NCBI RefSeq assembly: GCF_018294505.1
Contig: NC_057807.1
Span: 266,177,270 to 266,241,269 of the forward strand
From: Triticum aestivum
Taxonomy: Eukaryota; Streptophyta; Magnoliopsida; Poales; Poaceae
Length of the DNA: 64,000 bases
Direction: 5' to 3'
Part shown: positions 23,195 to 34,979 of the stretch, one piece after another
How the letters are laid out: each line of letters starts with the position of its first letter
How positions within the stretch are numbered: the first letter of the stretch is position 1
Translations under genes and position numbers: made by a program
Notes under the pieces: generated by a model
Database searches by the model: none
Seen by the model: the letters and a program-made list of their open reading frames with translations, nothing else
What the model was told of the DNA's origin: nothing

Positions 23195-24240
23195 CCAAAC
23201 CAAGCATGATTAAGAACTAGGAAATATAGCACTTGTATATGTTTCTCATGTATTAAGTGTAACCAAATTCGATTTATTCCTCACATGGTATACAATAACA
23301 GAATGCAGCCACAACAATTGAACATCGCATTGCAGAATTGAACCAAGCAGTTAACTAAACACCACAACAAATGAACCAAACGTTAACTGAGCACCACATT
23401 GCACAATATAACATACTCCTAATAGAATATCAGACAGTTAACCAAACCAAGCATGCTTAACAACTTGGAAATATAGCAATTGTATTTGTTTCTCATATAT
23501 TTAGTACAGCCAAATTCGATTTATTTCTCACATGGTATAAAATAACAGAATGCACACACAACAATTTAACATCGCATTGAAGAATTGAACCAAACAGTTA
23601 ACTAAACACCACAACAAATGAACCAAACGTTAACTTAGCACCACATTGCACAATATAACATACTCCTAATAGAAGATCAGACAGTTAACCAAACCAAGCA
23701 TGCTTAACAACTTGGAAATATAGCAATTGTATTTGTATCTCATGTATTTAGTACAACCAAATTCAATTTATTTCTCACATGGTATACAATAACAGAATGC
23801 ACACACAACAATTGAACATCGCATTGCAGAATTGAACCAAACAGTTAACTAAACACCACAACAAATGAACCAAACGTTAACTTAGCACCACATTGCACAA
23901 TATAACATACTCCTAATAGAATATCAGACAGTTAACCAAACCAAGCATGCTTAACAACTTGGAAATATAGCAATTGTATTTGTATCTCATGTATTTAGTA
24001 CAACCAAACTCAATTTATTTCTCACATGGTATACAATAACAGAATGCACACACAACAATTGAACATCACATTGCAGAATTGAACCAAACAGTTAACTAAA
24101 CACCACAACAAATGAACCAAACATTAACTGAGCACCACATTGCACAATATAACATACTCCTAATAGAAGATCAGACAATTAACCAAACCAAGCATGCTTG
24201 ACAACTTGGAAAATTGCACCCTAAAGAATTGAACATCACA
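23195..24240. repeat. tandem array, unit 247 bp, about 4 copies
   Basis: The marker AACCAA(G/A)CAGTTAACTAAACACC occurs at 23341, 23588, 23835 and 24082, exactly 247 bp apart. A shortened fifth copy lies at 24253. Units share CCAAACCAAGCATG, ATATAACATACTCCTAATAGAA and CAATAACAGAATGCA. Copies are about 95% alike by eye. The array sits between the two minus-strand exon remnants, so it may be inside an intron of a DNA-transposon gene. Confidence 0.95.
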
Positions 24241-24418
24241 TTTGCAGAATTGAATCAAACAGTTAACTGAACACCACATTGCATGGCATATAGAACATAT
24301 ACACTAGAGAAGAAGATTGCATGGTAAAAGTAGATAGCACAATTCACTATAATTTGTTAAGGAAAGGTAGTAGCTAGCAAACTGAACATGGGTCCTTATA
24401 GTGAGCTAATGACACAAG

Positions 24419-24835
24419 CTACTCATTGTCGGAGATATCAATGACGATTGGCTCCTTGGACATGGAAGAGGGCGAGGCCTACGCATCATGGGTTCCCTCA
24501 TCGTAGTGGTGAGTTGCCTAAGCCACTCCAGGCACCAACCTGCTGGCTCTCGAGATGAGGTAAGCACGTGCACACCGAGAAAACATCTCATAGTCTTCGT
24601 CGAAGGCACCGACGGTGGCCTCGGGAAAACACCGTGAACTGTTGTTTAAAGCAGCCAACCGTGCCGTGGTGTTGGCGCACGAGGTGTCGACAGTGGCCTC
24701 GACGGTGAGGTGCTCCTCCAAGATCTGGGGGTCGGCACAAATGGCAGCCATCGCGACCTCATCCGTGTGTGCGGTCGCGATTTCTTCTCTGCTGCCAAAT
24801 GCTCCTTGAGATTGTGGCTGTACTGCATGCACCAT
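24419..24835 (-). pseudogene. minus-strand gene fragment of unknown function with SIM-like tail
   Basis: The ATG at 24835 opens MVHAVQPQSQGAFGSREEIA. The frame runs AMAAICADPQILEEHLTVEA, then FDEDYEMFSRCARAYLISRA to a TAG at 24518-24520. The same frame continues past a second in-frame TAG and closes with EPIVIDISDNE at a stop at 24419-24421. The tail (hydrophobic VIDI followed by acidic residues) looks like a SUMO-interacting motif. I do not recognise the family. The GC-rich 24840-25170 upstream is probably its leader and promoter. It may belong to the same transposon as the B3-like exon. Confidence 0.35.
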
Positions 24836-25399
24836 GGCTTAGGGCGGCGCTTATTTGATGGAGGGGTCGGTGATTTGGGTGGAAGGTGTTGTGCTCACGC
24901 CGGCGGTCGGGGCATGTGGGATGTGGAAGGAGGAGAGGATGGGGTCGGGTGTACCACCTGCCTAGATAGGCGAGGCCGAGCAGCGTGAAGGAGGGTCACC
25001 GACGAGGAGGCGGTGCTGCAAGCAAGGAATGAAGGTTCCAACTTGTAAAGGAAGGCGGAAACAGGGGAAATGTGGCTTTTGGTAAGGGGGGGCATGGAGG
25101 TAGGTATTTCCGCGGAAGCCGAAAATTTGGAATCGCTCCAGCGAAAAAACTGGCTCACAAAGTGTCATCAGACACGGTCCCTTATTCAGAACTGTGTATG
25201 ATATGTGAACATAAAAAATGATTCAGATAGCTTAACCCGTGTGCGATGAGTTTGAACGTCAATAATTTTGGTTCCAATTTCCTTGTAGCTGACGCACCTT
25301 CTCGCGTAAGCCATAGGCGTACTATACACCGATGGTGCTCCAAGATATTTTGTACTGCATCTCACACGATTGGTGATAATAAACTATGAGGGATCAACT

Positions 25400-27340
25400 T
25401 GATTTTTCATCTTTATTTGAATTACATAATGGTGTTTGAATTGCTAGAACTTCTATCTTTAGTGAACATGCAACTATAGGTGTGTCGTCAAAAAATTTGG
25501 AATTATTCAGGGTTCATTTGGACATTTTTATACGGTAACTTGGTTTTTAGGCATTTCAGGTGCACAATTCAAAAATAAATCACATGCACATGCTCCGGTG
25601 CACCAAAATGGGTTGTAAAATGATATATGTGTCCTTGGTTGCATGCTTATTAGGTCCCATGCAAGAAATGGGAACGAATGTCAAACACCCTGCCACCATG
25701 GCTCTCCGGCAAATGTTGAGGTGCTTGCTTTTGTAATTCTAGTAAATACAAAACTCGTCTGAAATTCATGAACTTTGGCATGCTATCATGGAACGGCATC
25801 AAGATGTTGGGGTAAAAAAATATTGTCCCATTTGGGCCAGGTTATGGTATATGCTTCTCGCGAACCAGAGCTTCTCTCACAACAAGCATGATGGTTTCGG
25901 TAGGAACGTTTCACCTTCCTGGATGAAACGATATTCGTTGCCTCTTCTCGATTTCAATTTTTTTCCTAGTGTCAACATAGAACAACAGGAGTGTTGTGCC
26001 AATTTTTGGGATTTTTGGGGGTTCGCTTGGACATTTTTATACATTAACTGGGTTTCTATGCATTCATGTGCATAATTCAAATGTGAACTACAGGCACATG
26101 CTCTAATGCATATAAATTGGTTGAAAATTCAAATATGTGTCCTTGATTGCATGCTTAATTAGGTCACATGCAAGAAATGGGAATGAATGTCAAACACCCT
26201 ACCACCATCACTCAGCTGCAAACATTGAGAGACCTGGTTTTTAAATTCTAGTAAATGCAAAACTCGTCTGAAATTCATGAAACTTGGCATGCTATCATGG
26301 AGCGGCATCAACATGCCGTGGTAAATTTTTTGTCCCATTTGGGGCAGGTTTGGGGATATGGTTCTCACAAACCAGAGCTTCTCACAACAAGCCTGATGGT
26401 TTCGGTAGGGAACGTCCCACCTTTGGGGACGAACCGATATCCGTTGCCTCTTACTGCTTTCAAAATTTTTCTAGTGTCAACATAGAACAACATGAGTGTT
26501 GTGTCAATTTTTGGGATTCGTTTAGACATTTTTATGCATTAACTGAGTTTTCTATGCATTCATGTGCATAATTCAAATTTGAACTACAGGCACATGCTCT
26601 AATGCATATAAATTGGTTGAAAATTCAAATCTGTGTCCTTGGTTGCATGCTTAGGTCCCATGCAGGAAATGGCAACAAATGTCAAACACCCTGCCACCGT
26701 CACTCAGCCGCAGACATTGAGATTCCTTGTTTTTAAATTCTAGTACATCCAAAACTCGTTTGAAATTCATGAAACTTGGCATGCTATCATGGAGCGACAT
26801 CAACATGCCGTGGTAAATTGTTTGTCCCATTTGGGGCAGGTTTGGGGATATGCTTCTCACAAATCAGAGCTTCTCACAACAAGCCTGATGGTTTCGGTAG
26901 GGAACATCCCACCTTTGGGGACGAAACGATATTCACTGCCTCTTATTGCTTTCAAAAAAAATTCTAGTGCCAACAAAGAACAACAGGAGTGTTGTGTCAA
27001 TTTTTGGGATTTTTCAGGGTTCGTTTGGACATTTTTTATGCATTTATTGATTTTTCGATGCATTTATGTGCATAATTCAAATTTGAACTACATGCACATG
27101 CTCCAGTGCATATAAATTGGTTGGAAAATCAAATCTGTGTCTTTGGGTGCATGCTTAGGTCCAATGCAAGAAATGGGGATGAATTTCAAACACCAGGGCA
27201 CCGTTGATTGCCGGCAAAACATTGAGATACTTTGTTTTCAAATTCTAGTAAATCCAAAACTCGTCTGAAATTCATGAAACTTGTTATGCTATCATGGAAT
27301 GGCACCCGACATGTTGTGGTGTTTTTGGTATCCATTTTGA
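25400..27340. repeat. tandem array, unit about 500 bp, 4 copies
   Basis: The marker GGCATGCTATCATGGA recurs at 25777, 26286, 26778 and (as GTTATGCTATCATGGA) 27283, giving spacings of 509, 492 and 505. Each unit carries AAAACTCGTCTGAAATTCATG-like, GATGGTTTCGGTAGG, AACAACAGGAGTGTTGTG-like and TTTGGACATTTTT lines. The small plus-strand ORFs in it are repeated shadows without domain content. It lies within the presumed CACTA-like element. 25170-25400 is non-coding DNA with motifs such as CGTGTGCGATGAG. Confidence 0.9.
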
Positions 27341-27823
27341 GAGAAGGCGCACTCGAATAACAGCTAACAAAGGCTTTTTCAAACAAATAGCTGCCACTTT
27401 AATATCTCAAACGTATGTATAATTCAAATCGTGTGTGTTCCGTTAACCATTCGCGTGACGCCACGTGTCTTGGTTTTAATGGCTATAGGAGGTGTTGTGC
27501 GGACAGCTGCTTGACTGAGCGGGAGGCGTGCGAGCGCAGTTTGGTGGCAGGCTCACCGAGAGGCTCACTGGGAAGCGTGCAAGTTGTTCAACACAGGATT
27601 TGTGCATCTCTTCAACGCAAATGGTTTAGATTGAATACAGTATGCAAATTAAAGCAAGACTTCGGCGCTAAGCCAAGAGAAACTGCGATTTGTGAAAATA
27701 TGCACCTAAAAATCACTAGCACTATCTAATTTTTGCAACTAAAATCACTACCACTATCTAATTCATGCGCGTGTTCGCTACGCACTCACCGTACGGGACT
27801 ACGGGGCGTGCTAGTAGCTATGT
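27341..27823. other. unclassified non-coding stretch
   Basis: Between the 500-bp array and the 123-bp repeat. It has a repeated phrase (ATCACTAGCACTATCTAAT at 27713 and ATCACTACCACTATCTAAT at 27745) and GGCTCACCGAGAGGCTCAC. No coding signal. Confidence 0.4.
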
Positions 27824-27928
27824 GAAATGACGGTAGGCGTGCCAGCAGTCCGCCGTGCAGGCTCATCGGGAGGCAAGCCAGCCCTTTGACCGCCGCCCAC
27901 CTTGCTCCCACTCCTCCATATTAATGGT
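27824..27928. repeat. first copy of a 123-bp tandem repeat, split by an Athila element
   Basis: GAAATGACGGTAGGCGTGCC ... CTCCATATTAATGG matches 34998-35102 with about 20 differences by eye. With the Athila insertion and one TSD removed, the two copies lie 123 bp apart in direct tandem. Confidence 0.85.
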
Positions 27929-29508
27929 TGCTACCTCTTGAGCACTGCGTTGGTTTTCCCTTGAAGAGGAAAGGGTGATGCAGCAAAGTAGCATAAGTAT
28001 TTCCCTCAGTTTTGAGAACCAAGGTATCAATCCAGTAGGAGGCTCCACGCAAGTCCCTCGTACCTACACAAACAAATAAGAACCTCACAACCAACGCGAT
28101 AAAGGGGTTGTCAATCCCTTCACGGCCACTAGCGAAAGTGAGATCTAATAGAGATAATAAGATAAGATAAATATTTTTGGTATTTTTATGATATAGACTG
28201 AAAAGTAAAGATTGCAAAATAAAGTGGATCGGAAACTTATATGATAGAAAATAGACCCGGAGGCCATAGGTTTCACTAGTGGCTTCTCTCAAGATAGGGT
28301 AAGTATTATGGTGGGTGAACAAATTACTGTCGAGCAATTGATAGAAAAGTCCATAGTTATGAGAATATCTAGGCATGATCATGTATATAGGCATCACGTC
28401 TGCAACAAGTAGACCGACTCCTGCCTGCATCTACTACTATTACTCCACACATCGACCGCTATCCAGCATGCATCTAGAGTATTAAGTTCATAAGAACAGA
28501 GTAACGCATTAGGCAAGATGACATGATGTAGAGGGATAAACTCAAGCAATATGATATAAACCCCATCTTTTTATCCTCGATGGCAACAATACAATACGTG
28601 CCTTGCTGCCCCTACTGTCACTGGGAAAGGACACTGCAAGATTGAACCCAAAGCTAAGCACTTCTCCCATTGCAAGAAAGATCAATCTAGTAGGCCAAAC
28701 CAAACTGATAATTCGAAGAGACTTGCAAAGATAACCAATCATACATAGAAGAATTCAGAGGAGATTCAAATATTTCTCATAGATAAACTTGATCATAAAC
28801 CCACAATTCATCGGATCTCGAAAAACACACCGCAAAAAGAGTTACATCAAATAGATCTCCAAGAAGATCGAGGAGAGCATTGTATTGAGATTCAAAGAGA
28901 GAGAAGAAGCCATCTAGCTAATAACTATGGACCCGAAGGTCTGTTGTAAACTACTCACAACTCATCGGAGAGGCTATGGTGTTGATGTAGAAGCGCTCCG
29001 TGATCGATCCCCCCCTCCGACGGAGTGCCAGAAAAGGCTCCAAGATGGGATCTGACAGGTACAGAAGGTTGTGGCGGTGGAAATAGGGTTTCATGGTGCT
29101 CCCCAATGTTTTCAGGGTATGCAAGTATATATATAGGCAAAGGAAGTTGGTCAGGGGAGCGACGAGGGGCCCACGAGGGTGGGAGGCGCGTCCACCCCCA
29201 TAGGGCGCGTCCTCTTGCCTCGTGGCTGCCTCGGCTGCTTCTTGACATCCACTCCAAGTCTCCTGGATTGCCTTTGTTCCAAAAAGATCTCTCCCAAAGG
29301 TTTCATTCCGTTTGGACTCCATTTGACATTCCTTTTCTTTGAAACACTGAAATAGGCAAAAAAAAACAGCAATTTGGGTTGGGCCTCCGGTTAATAGGTT
29401 AGTCCCAAAAATGATATAAAAGTGTATAGTAAAGCCCATAAACATCCAGAACGGGTAATATAATAGCATGGAACAATCAAAAATTATAGATACGTTGGAG
29501 ACATATCA
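27929..29508 (-). repeat. 3' LTR of the complete Athila element
   Basis: On the minus strand it reads TGATATGTCTCC ... AGAGGTAGCA, 1580 bp. The first 640 plus-strand bases differ from the other LTR at about 26 sites by eye, near 4%. TATA-like TATATATA lies around 29130 on the minus strand. Confidence 0.93.
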
Positions 29509-29525
29509 AGCATCCCCAAGCTTAA
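29509..29525 (-). other. polypurine tract of the Athila element
   Basis: Minus strand TTAAGCTTGGGGATGCT directly abuts the 3' LTR. The same tract precedes the LTRs at 15534 and, altered, 19077. Confidence 0.8.
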
Positions 29526-32348
29526 TTCATGCTCGTCCTCGAGTAGGTAAATGATAAAAACAGATTTTTTGATGTGGAATGCTACCTAGCATATTTCTTA
29601 ATGTAATTTTCTTTATTGTGGCATGAATGTTCAGATCCAAATGATTCAAGATAAAAGTTCAATATTGACATAAGAATAGTAATACTTCAAGCATACTAAC
29701 AAGTAATCATGTCTTATCAAAATAACATAGCCAAAGAAAGATTATCCCTACAAAATCATATAGTTAGGCTATGTTTCATTTTCATCACACAAAATACTCC
29801 CATCGTGCACAACCCCGGTTTCAGCCAAGCAACTGGTTCATACTTTTTAACGCGCTTCAGCTTTTTTCAACTCTCACGCAATACATGAGCGTAAGCCATG
29901 GATATAGCACTATGGGTGGAATAGAATATGATGATGGAGGTTGTGTGGAGAAGACAAAAAAGGAGAAAGTCTCATATTGACGAGGCTAATCAACGGGCTA
30001 TGGAGATGCCCATATATTGATGTCAACATGAGGAGTAGGGATTGCCATGCAACAGATGCACTAGAGCTATAAATGTATGAAAGGTCAACAAAAGAAACTA
30101 AGTGGGTGTGCATCCAACTTGCTTGCTCATGAAGACCTAGGGCATTTTGAGGAAGCCCATCATTGGAATATACAAGCCAAGTTCTATAATGAAAAATTCC
30201 CACTAGTATATGAAAGTGACGAAATAAGAGACTCTCTATCATAAAGATCATGGTGCTACTTTGAAGCACAAGTGTGGAAAAGGATAGTAACATTGTCCCC
30301 TTTTTTGGGCCTTCCTTTTTTTATTTGGCATTTCTCTTTTTTTGGCCTTTCTATTTTTTGGCCTTTCTTTTCAAGGGACAATGCTCTAAAAATGATGATC
30401 ATCACACTTCTATTTACTTACAACTCATGGATTACAACTCGATACTAGAACAAAATATGACTCTATATGAATGCCTCCGGCGGTGTACCCGGGATATGCA
30501 ATGAATCAAGAGTGACATGTATGAAAAATTATGAAGGTGGCTTTGCCACAAATACGATGTCAACTACATGATCATGCAAAAGCAATATGACAATGATGGA
30601 GCGTGTCATAATAAATGGAACGGTGGAATAGTTGCATGGCAATATATCTCGGAATGGCTGTGGAAATGCCATAATAGGTAGGTATGGTGGCTGTTTTGAG
30701 GAATATAGAAGGAGGTTTATGTGTGATAGAGTGTATCGTATCACGGGGTTTGGATGCACTGGCGAAGTTTGCACCAACTCTCAAGGTGAGAAAGGGCAAT
30801 GCACGCTACCATAGAGGCTAGCAAGGATGGAAGGGTAAGAGTGCGTATAATCCATGGACTTACATTAGTCATAAAGAACTCACATACTTATTACAAAAGT
30901 TTATTAGCCCTCAAATCAAAGTACTACAATGCATGCTCCTAGGGGAAGGGTTGGTAGGAGTTAAACATCGTGCGATCCCGATCTCCACTCATAAGGAAGG
31001 CAATCAAAAGAGCATCCCATGCTACAAGTTTGTTACACAACTTTTACCATACGTGCATGCTACGGGACTTGCCAACTTTAACACAAGTATTTCTCAATTT
31101 CATAATTACCCAACTAGCATGACTATAACATTACCATCTTTATATCTCAAAACAATTATCAAGCATCAAATTAATCATAGTGTTCAATGCACTTTCTTGA
31201 TAGTTTTTATTATACCCAACTTGAATGCCCATCATTCTAGGACCAATTTTATAACCAAAGCAAATACCATGCTGTTCTAAAAGACTCTCAAAATAATATA
31301 AGTGAAGCATGAGAGATCAATAATTTCTACAAAATAAAACCACCACCGTGCTCTTAAAATATATAAGTGAAGCACTAGAGCAAAATTGTCTAGCTCAAAA
31401 AGATATAAGTGAAGAACATAGAGTATTCTAATAAATTCCGAATCATGTGTGTCTCTCCCAAAAGGTTTGTACAGCAAGCATGATTGTGGTAAACTAAAAA
31501 GCAAAGACTCATATCATACAAGACGCTCCAAGCAAAATACATATCATGTGGCGAATAAAAATATAGCTCCAAGTAAAGTTACCGATAGACGAAGACGAAA
31601 GAGGGGATGCCTTCTGGGGCATCCCCAAGCTTAGGCTTTTGGTTGTCCTTGAATTACCTTGGGGTTACATGGGCATCCCCAAGCTTAGGCTCTTGCCACT
31701 CCTTATTCCATAGTCCATCAAATCTTTACCCAAAACCTGAAAACTTCACAACACAAAACTCAACAGAAAATCTCATGAGCTCCGTTAGTGCAAGAAAGAA
31801 AAACCACCAGTTAAGGTACTGTAATGAACTCATTCTTTATTTATATTGGTGTTAAACCTACTATATTACAACTTCTCTATGGTTCATACCCCCCGATACT
31901 AGCCATAGATTCATCAAAATAAGCAAACAACACACGAAAAACAGAATCTGTCAAAAACAGAATAGTCTGTAGCAATCTGTAACTTTCGAATACTTATGGA
32001 ACTCTAAAAATCCTGCCAAAATAGGAAGTCCTAGGAAATTTGTGTATTGATCAACTGCAAAAATAATCAACTAAAAAGCACGTTTCTGTGATTTATTAAA
32101 ATTATTCTCGTGCGCGCAAAAGTTTCTGTTTTTCAGCAAGATCAAATTAACTATCACCCAAGATGATCCTATAGGTTCTACTTGGCACAAACACTAATTA
32201 AAACATAAAACCACATCTAAACAGAGTCTGTATGAATTATTTATTACTAAACAGGAACAAAAATCAAGGAACAAAAATAAAATTGGGTTGCCTCACAACA
32301 AGCGCTATTGTTTAACGCCCCTAGCTAGGCATAAAAGCGAGAATAGAT
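29526..32348 (-). other. non-coding internal region of the Athila element
   Basis: About 2.8 kb with no coding signal, homologous in reverse to 14058-15533 and 17111-19076. It holds the minus-strand image of TGCTTCACTTATAT lines (31290-31420) and two extra copies of the polypurine-tract motif at 31618-31690. Confidence 0.7.
31618..31690 (-). repeat. duplicated polypurine-tract-like motif
   Basis: GGCATCCCCAAGCTTAGGC occurs at 31618-31636 and again at 31672-31690. On the minus strand this is GCCTAAGCTTGGGGATGCC, sharing AAGCTTGGGGATGC with the true tract at 29509-29525. It lies about 2.1 kb inside the element. Confidence 0.85.
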
Positions 32349-33192
32349 CTAAGTATTGCCATAATAATAAGATAAATCACAAAAACTCATCTCATATTCC
32401 CTAGATTCAGCAGCAAGTTTTCTTTGTGGCAAGCAAAAGTAATCAAAAGGGCTAAATTTAATGGGACAGAAGTCCCCAAGATCAAGCTCGGGAGGTATGG
32501 GTTCCTCCTTTGGCCCTTCATATTGCACAACCAATTCATCATTATAAGCATTCTTTTGGCAGAAAGTCATGAGCCTATACTCAAGAGAAAATCCTAACTC
32601 ATTATTTCGAATTGCAAAATAATTATTAAGTTCGGAAATTCTGTCAACTAGAACATTGGTAGGAACCTTTTTTCTAAGGTTTTCATTAAAAGCAACATAA
32701 TCTAGAGATTGTAAACGCATTATGTCCTCTTGATTGAAGAGGATTGCCTCTATGGGAGGACGGCCAGCGTCTACCTTATAGTGCGCAAAAATTTCTTTGG
32801 CTTCTTTTATTATGAATCTGAACTCATGAGCCAAAAAGATAGTAGCTGCACGCTTAATAGAAGAATGCTCAATATTGGAAAATTCTAGGGAAAATCCTTT
32901 GTATGCAAGGATGCATATGCATAAACTGTCTTTCAAGTTCAACTATAAGTAAGGATATAGCATCCGCAAGACTACTAGTTCTATGAAGAATAGATCCACC
33001 CATAGCGGGCAAAGCACCGGCGCAAGTAAAGAAATCTTGAATGACCCCTTTTCCAATAATATTACCACTACCGATTTGAAACTTTTTAGTATGTAAGATG
33101 GGTGGTTCTTCAATAGGATCATCAAAAGCATCGAAGTTTCCCATGTTATTACTATTGTCCTTATCAACGATAACCTCCCCAGTTTTAGACAT
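32349..33192 (-). pseudogene. ORF of non-autonomous Athila element, frameshifted
   Basis: The ATG at 33192 (MSKTGEVIVDKDNSNNMG) lies about 180 bp after the primer site. The frame includes FQIGSGNIIGKGVIQDFF and stops at 32869. The protein continues in another frame from about 32890 (LEFSNIEHSSIKRAATIFLA ... EEPIPPELDLGDFCPIKFSP) to the stop at 32349. A small deletion near 32880-32900 explains the shift. I recall this ORF as characteristic of non-autonomous Sabrina-like elements. It has no known enzymatic domain; a gag-like or packaging role is a guess. Confidence 0.75.
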
Positions 33193-33369
33193 AGCGGCAG
33201 AAAATACGAGGAGCAAGCGAAAAAGAGAGGAGAACGGGAAAGAGTGGGTGAATAAAACGGCAAGGGTGAAGTGAGGGAGAGGAAAACGAGAGGCAAATGG
33301 CAAATAATGTAATGCGAGGGAGATGAGTTTGTGATGGGTACTTGGTATGTCTTGACTTGTGCGAAGACC

Positions 33370-33387
33370 ACCCCGGCAACGGCACCA
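33370..33387 (-). other. primer-binding site, Asp tRNA
   Basis: Minus strand TGGTGCCGTTGCCGGGGT, 11 bp inside the 5' LTR. This is the Athila-type Asp-tRNA site, with T in place of the more usual C at position 4. Confidence 0.85.
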
Positions 33388-33398
33388 GAAATCCTTCT

Positions 33399-34974
33399 TG
33401 CTACCTCTTGAGCACTGCGTTGGTTTTCCCTTGAAGAGGAAAGGGTGATGCAGCAAAGTAGCGTAAGTATTTCCCTCAGTTTTGAGAACCAAGGTATCAA
33501 TCCAGTAGGAGGCTCCACGCAAGTCCCTTGTACCTACACAAACAAACAAGAACCTTGCAACCAACGCGATAAAGGGGTTGTCAATCCCTTCACGGCCACT
33601 TGCAAAAGTGAGATCTAATAGAGATAATAAGATAAGATAATTTTTTTGGTATTTTTATGATATAGATTGAAAAGTAAAGATTGCAAAATAAAGTAGATCG
33701 GAAACTTATATGATAGAAAATATACCCGGGGGCCATAGGTTTCACTAGTGGCTTCTCTCAAGATAGCATAAGTATTAAGGTGGGTGAACAAATCGCTGTT
33801 GAGCAATTGATAGAAAAGTGCATAGTTATGAGAATATCTAGGCATGATCATGTATATAGGCATCATGTCCGCAACAAGTAGACCGACTCCTTTCTGCATC
33901 TACTACTATTACTCCACACATCGACCGCTATCCAGCATGCATCTAGCGTATTAAGTTCATAAGAACAGAGTAACGCATTAGGCAAGATGACATGATGTAT
34001 AGGGATAAACTCAAGCAATATGATATAAACCCCATCTTTTTATCCTTGATGGCAACAATACAATACGTGCCTTGCTGCCCCTGCTGTCACTGGGAAATGA
34101 CACTGCAAGATTGAACCCAAAGCTAAGCACTTCTCCCATTGCAAGAAAGATCAATCTAGTAGGCCAAACCAAACTGATAATTCGAAGAGACTTGCAAAGA
34201 TAACCAATCATACATAGAAGAATTCAGAGGAGATTCAAATATTTCTCATAGATAAACTTAATCATAAACCCACAATTCATCGGATCTCGACAAACACACC
34301 ACAAAAAGAGTTACATCAAATAGATCTCCAAGAAGATCGAGGAGAACATTGTATTGAGATTCAAAGAGAGAGAAGAAGCTATCTAGCTAATAAGTATTGA
34401 CCCGAAGGTCTGTGGTAAACTACTCACAACTCATCGGAGAGGCTATGGTGTTGATGTAGAAGCCCTCCGTGATCGATTCCCCCTCCGGCGGAGCACCGGA
34501 AAAGGCTCCAAGATGGGATCTCACAGGTATAGAAGGTTGCGGCGGTGGAAATAGGGTTTCGTGGTGCTCCCCGATGTTTTCAGGGTATGCAAGTATATAT
34601 ATAGGCGAAGGAAGTCGGTCAGGGGAGCCACGAGGGGCCCACGAGGGTGGGGGGCGCACCCACCCCCTAGGGCATGCCCTCCTGCCTTGTGTCCGCCTCG
34701 GCTGCTTCTTGACGTCCACTCCAAGTCTCCTAGATTGTGTTTGTTCCAAAAAGATCTCTCTCGAAGGTTTCATTCCATTTGGACTCCGTTTGATATTCCT
34801 TTTCTTTAAAACACTGAAATAGGCAAAAAAAACAGCAATTTGGGTTGGGCCTCCGGTTAATAGGTTAGTCCCAAAAATGATATAAAAGTGTAGAGTAAAG
34901 CCCATAAACATCCAAAACGGGTAATATAATAGCATGGAATAATCAAAAATTATAGATACGTTGGAGACGTATCA
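33399..34974 (-). repeat. 5' LTR of the complete Athila element
   Basis: 1576 bp, TGATACGTCTCC ... AGAGGTAGCA on the minus strand, with TATA-like CCTATATATATACTTGC at 34589-34605. The right flank ATGGT repeats the left flank of the 3' LTR. Confidence 0.93.
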
Positions 34975-34979
34975 ATGGT

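Larger units (their letters stand above)
27929..34974 (-). mobile_element. complete non-autonomous Athila-clade retrotransposon
   Basis: Two LTRs (33399-34974 as 5', 27929-29508 as 3') flank 3890 bp of internal DNA with an Asp-tRNA primer site, a broken ORF and a polypurine tract, all on the minus strand. The 5-bp target duplication ATGGT is perfect (27924-27928 and 34975-34979). There is no gag zinc knuckle, protease, RT or integrase, so movement would need proteins from another element. It is inserted in a 123-bp tandem repeat upstream of the F-box remnant. Sabrina-like from memory. Confidence 0.95.

Noticed and set aside
26255..27115. Repeated plus-strand ORFs of 76-108 codons
   Set aside because: They are the same non-coding 500-bp repeat read several times, with frames differing between units.
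32869..33564. Full 231-codon minus-strand ORF reading out of the LTR
   Set aside because: The part upstream of 33192 is LTR and primer-site sequence; only the part from the ATG at 33192 has family-like content.
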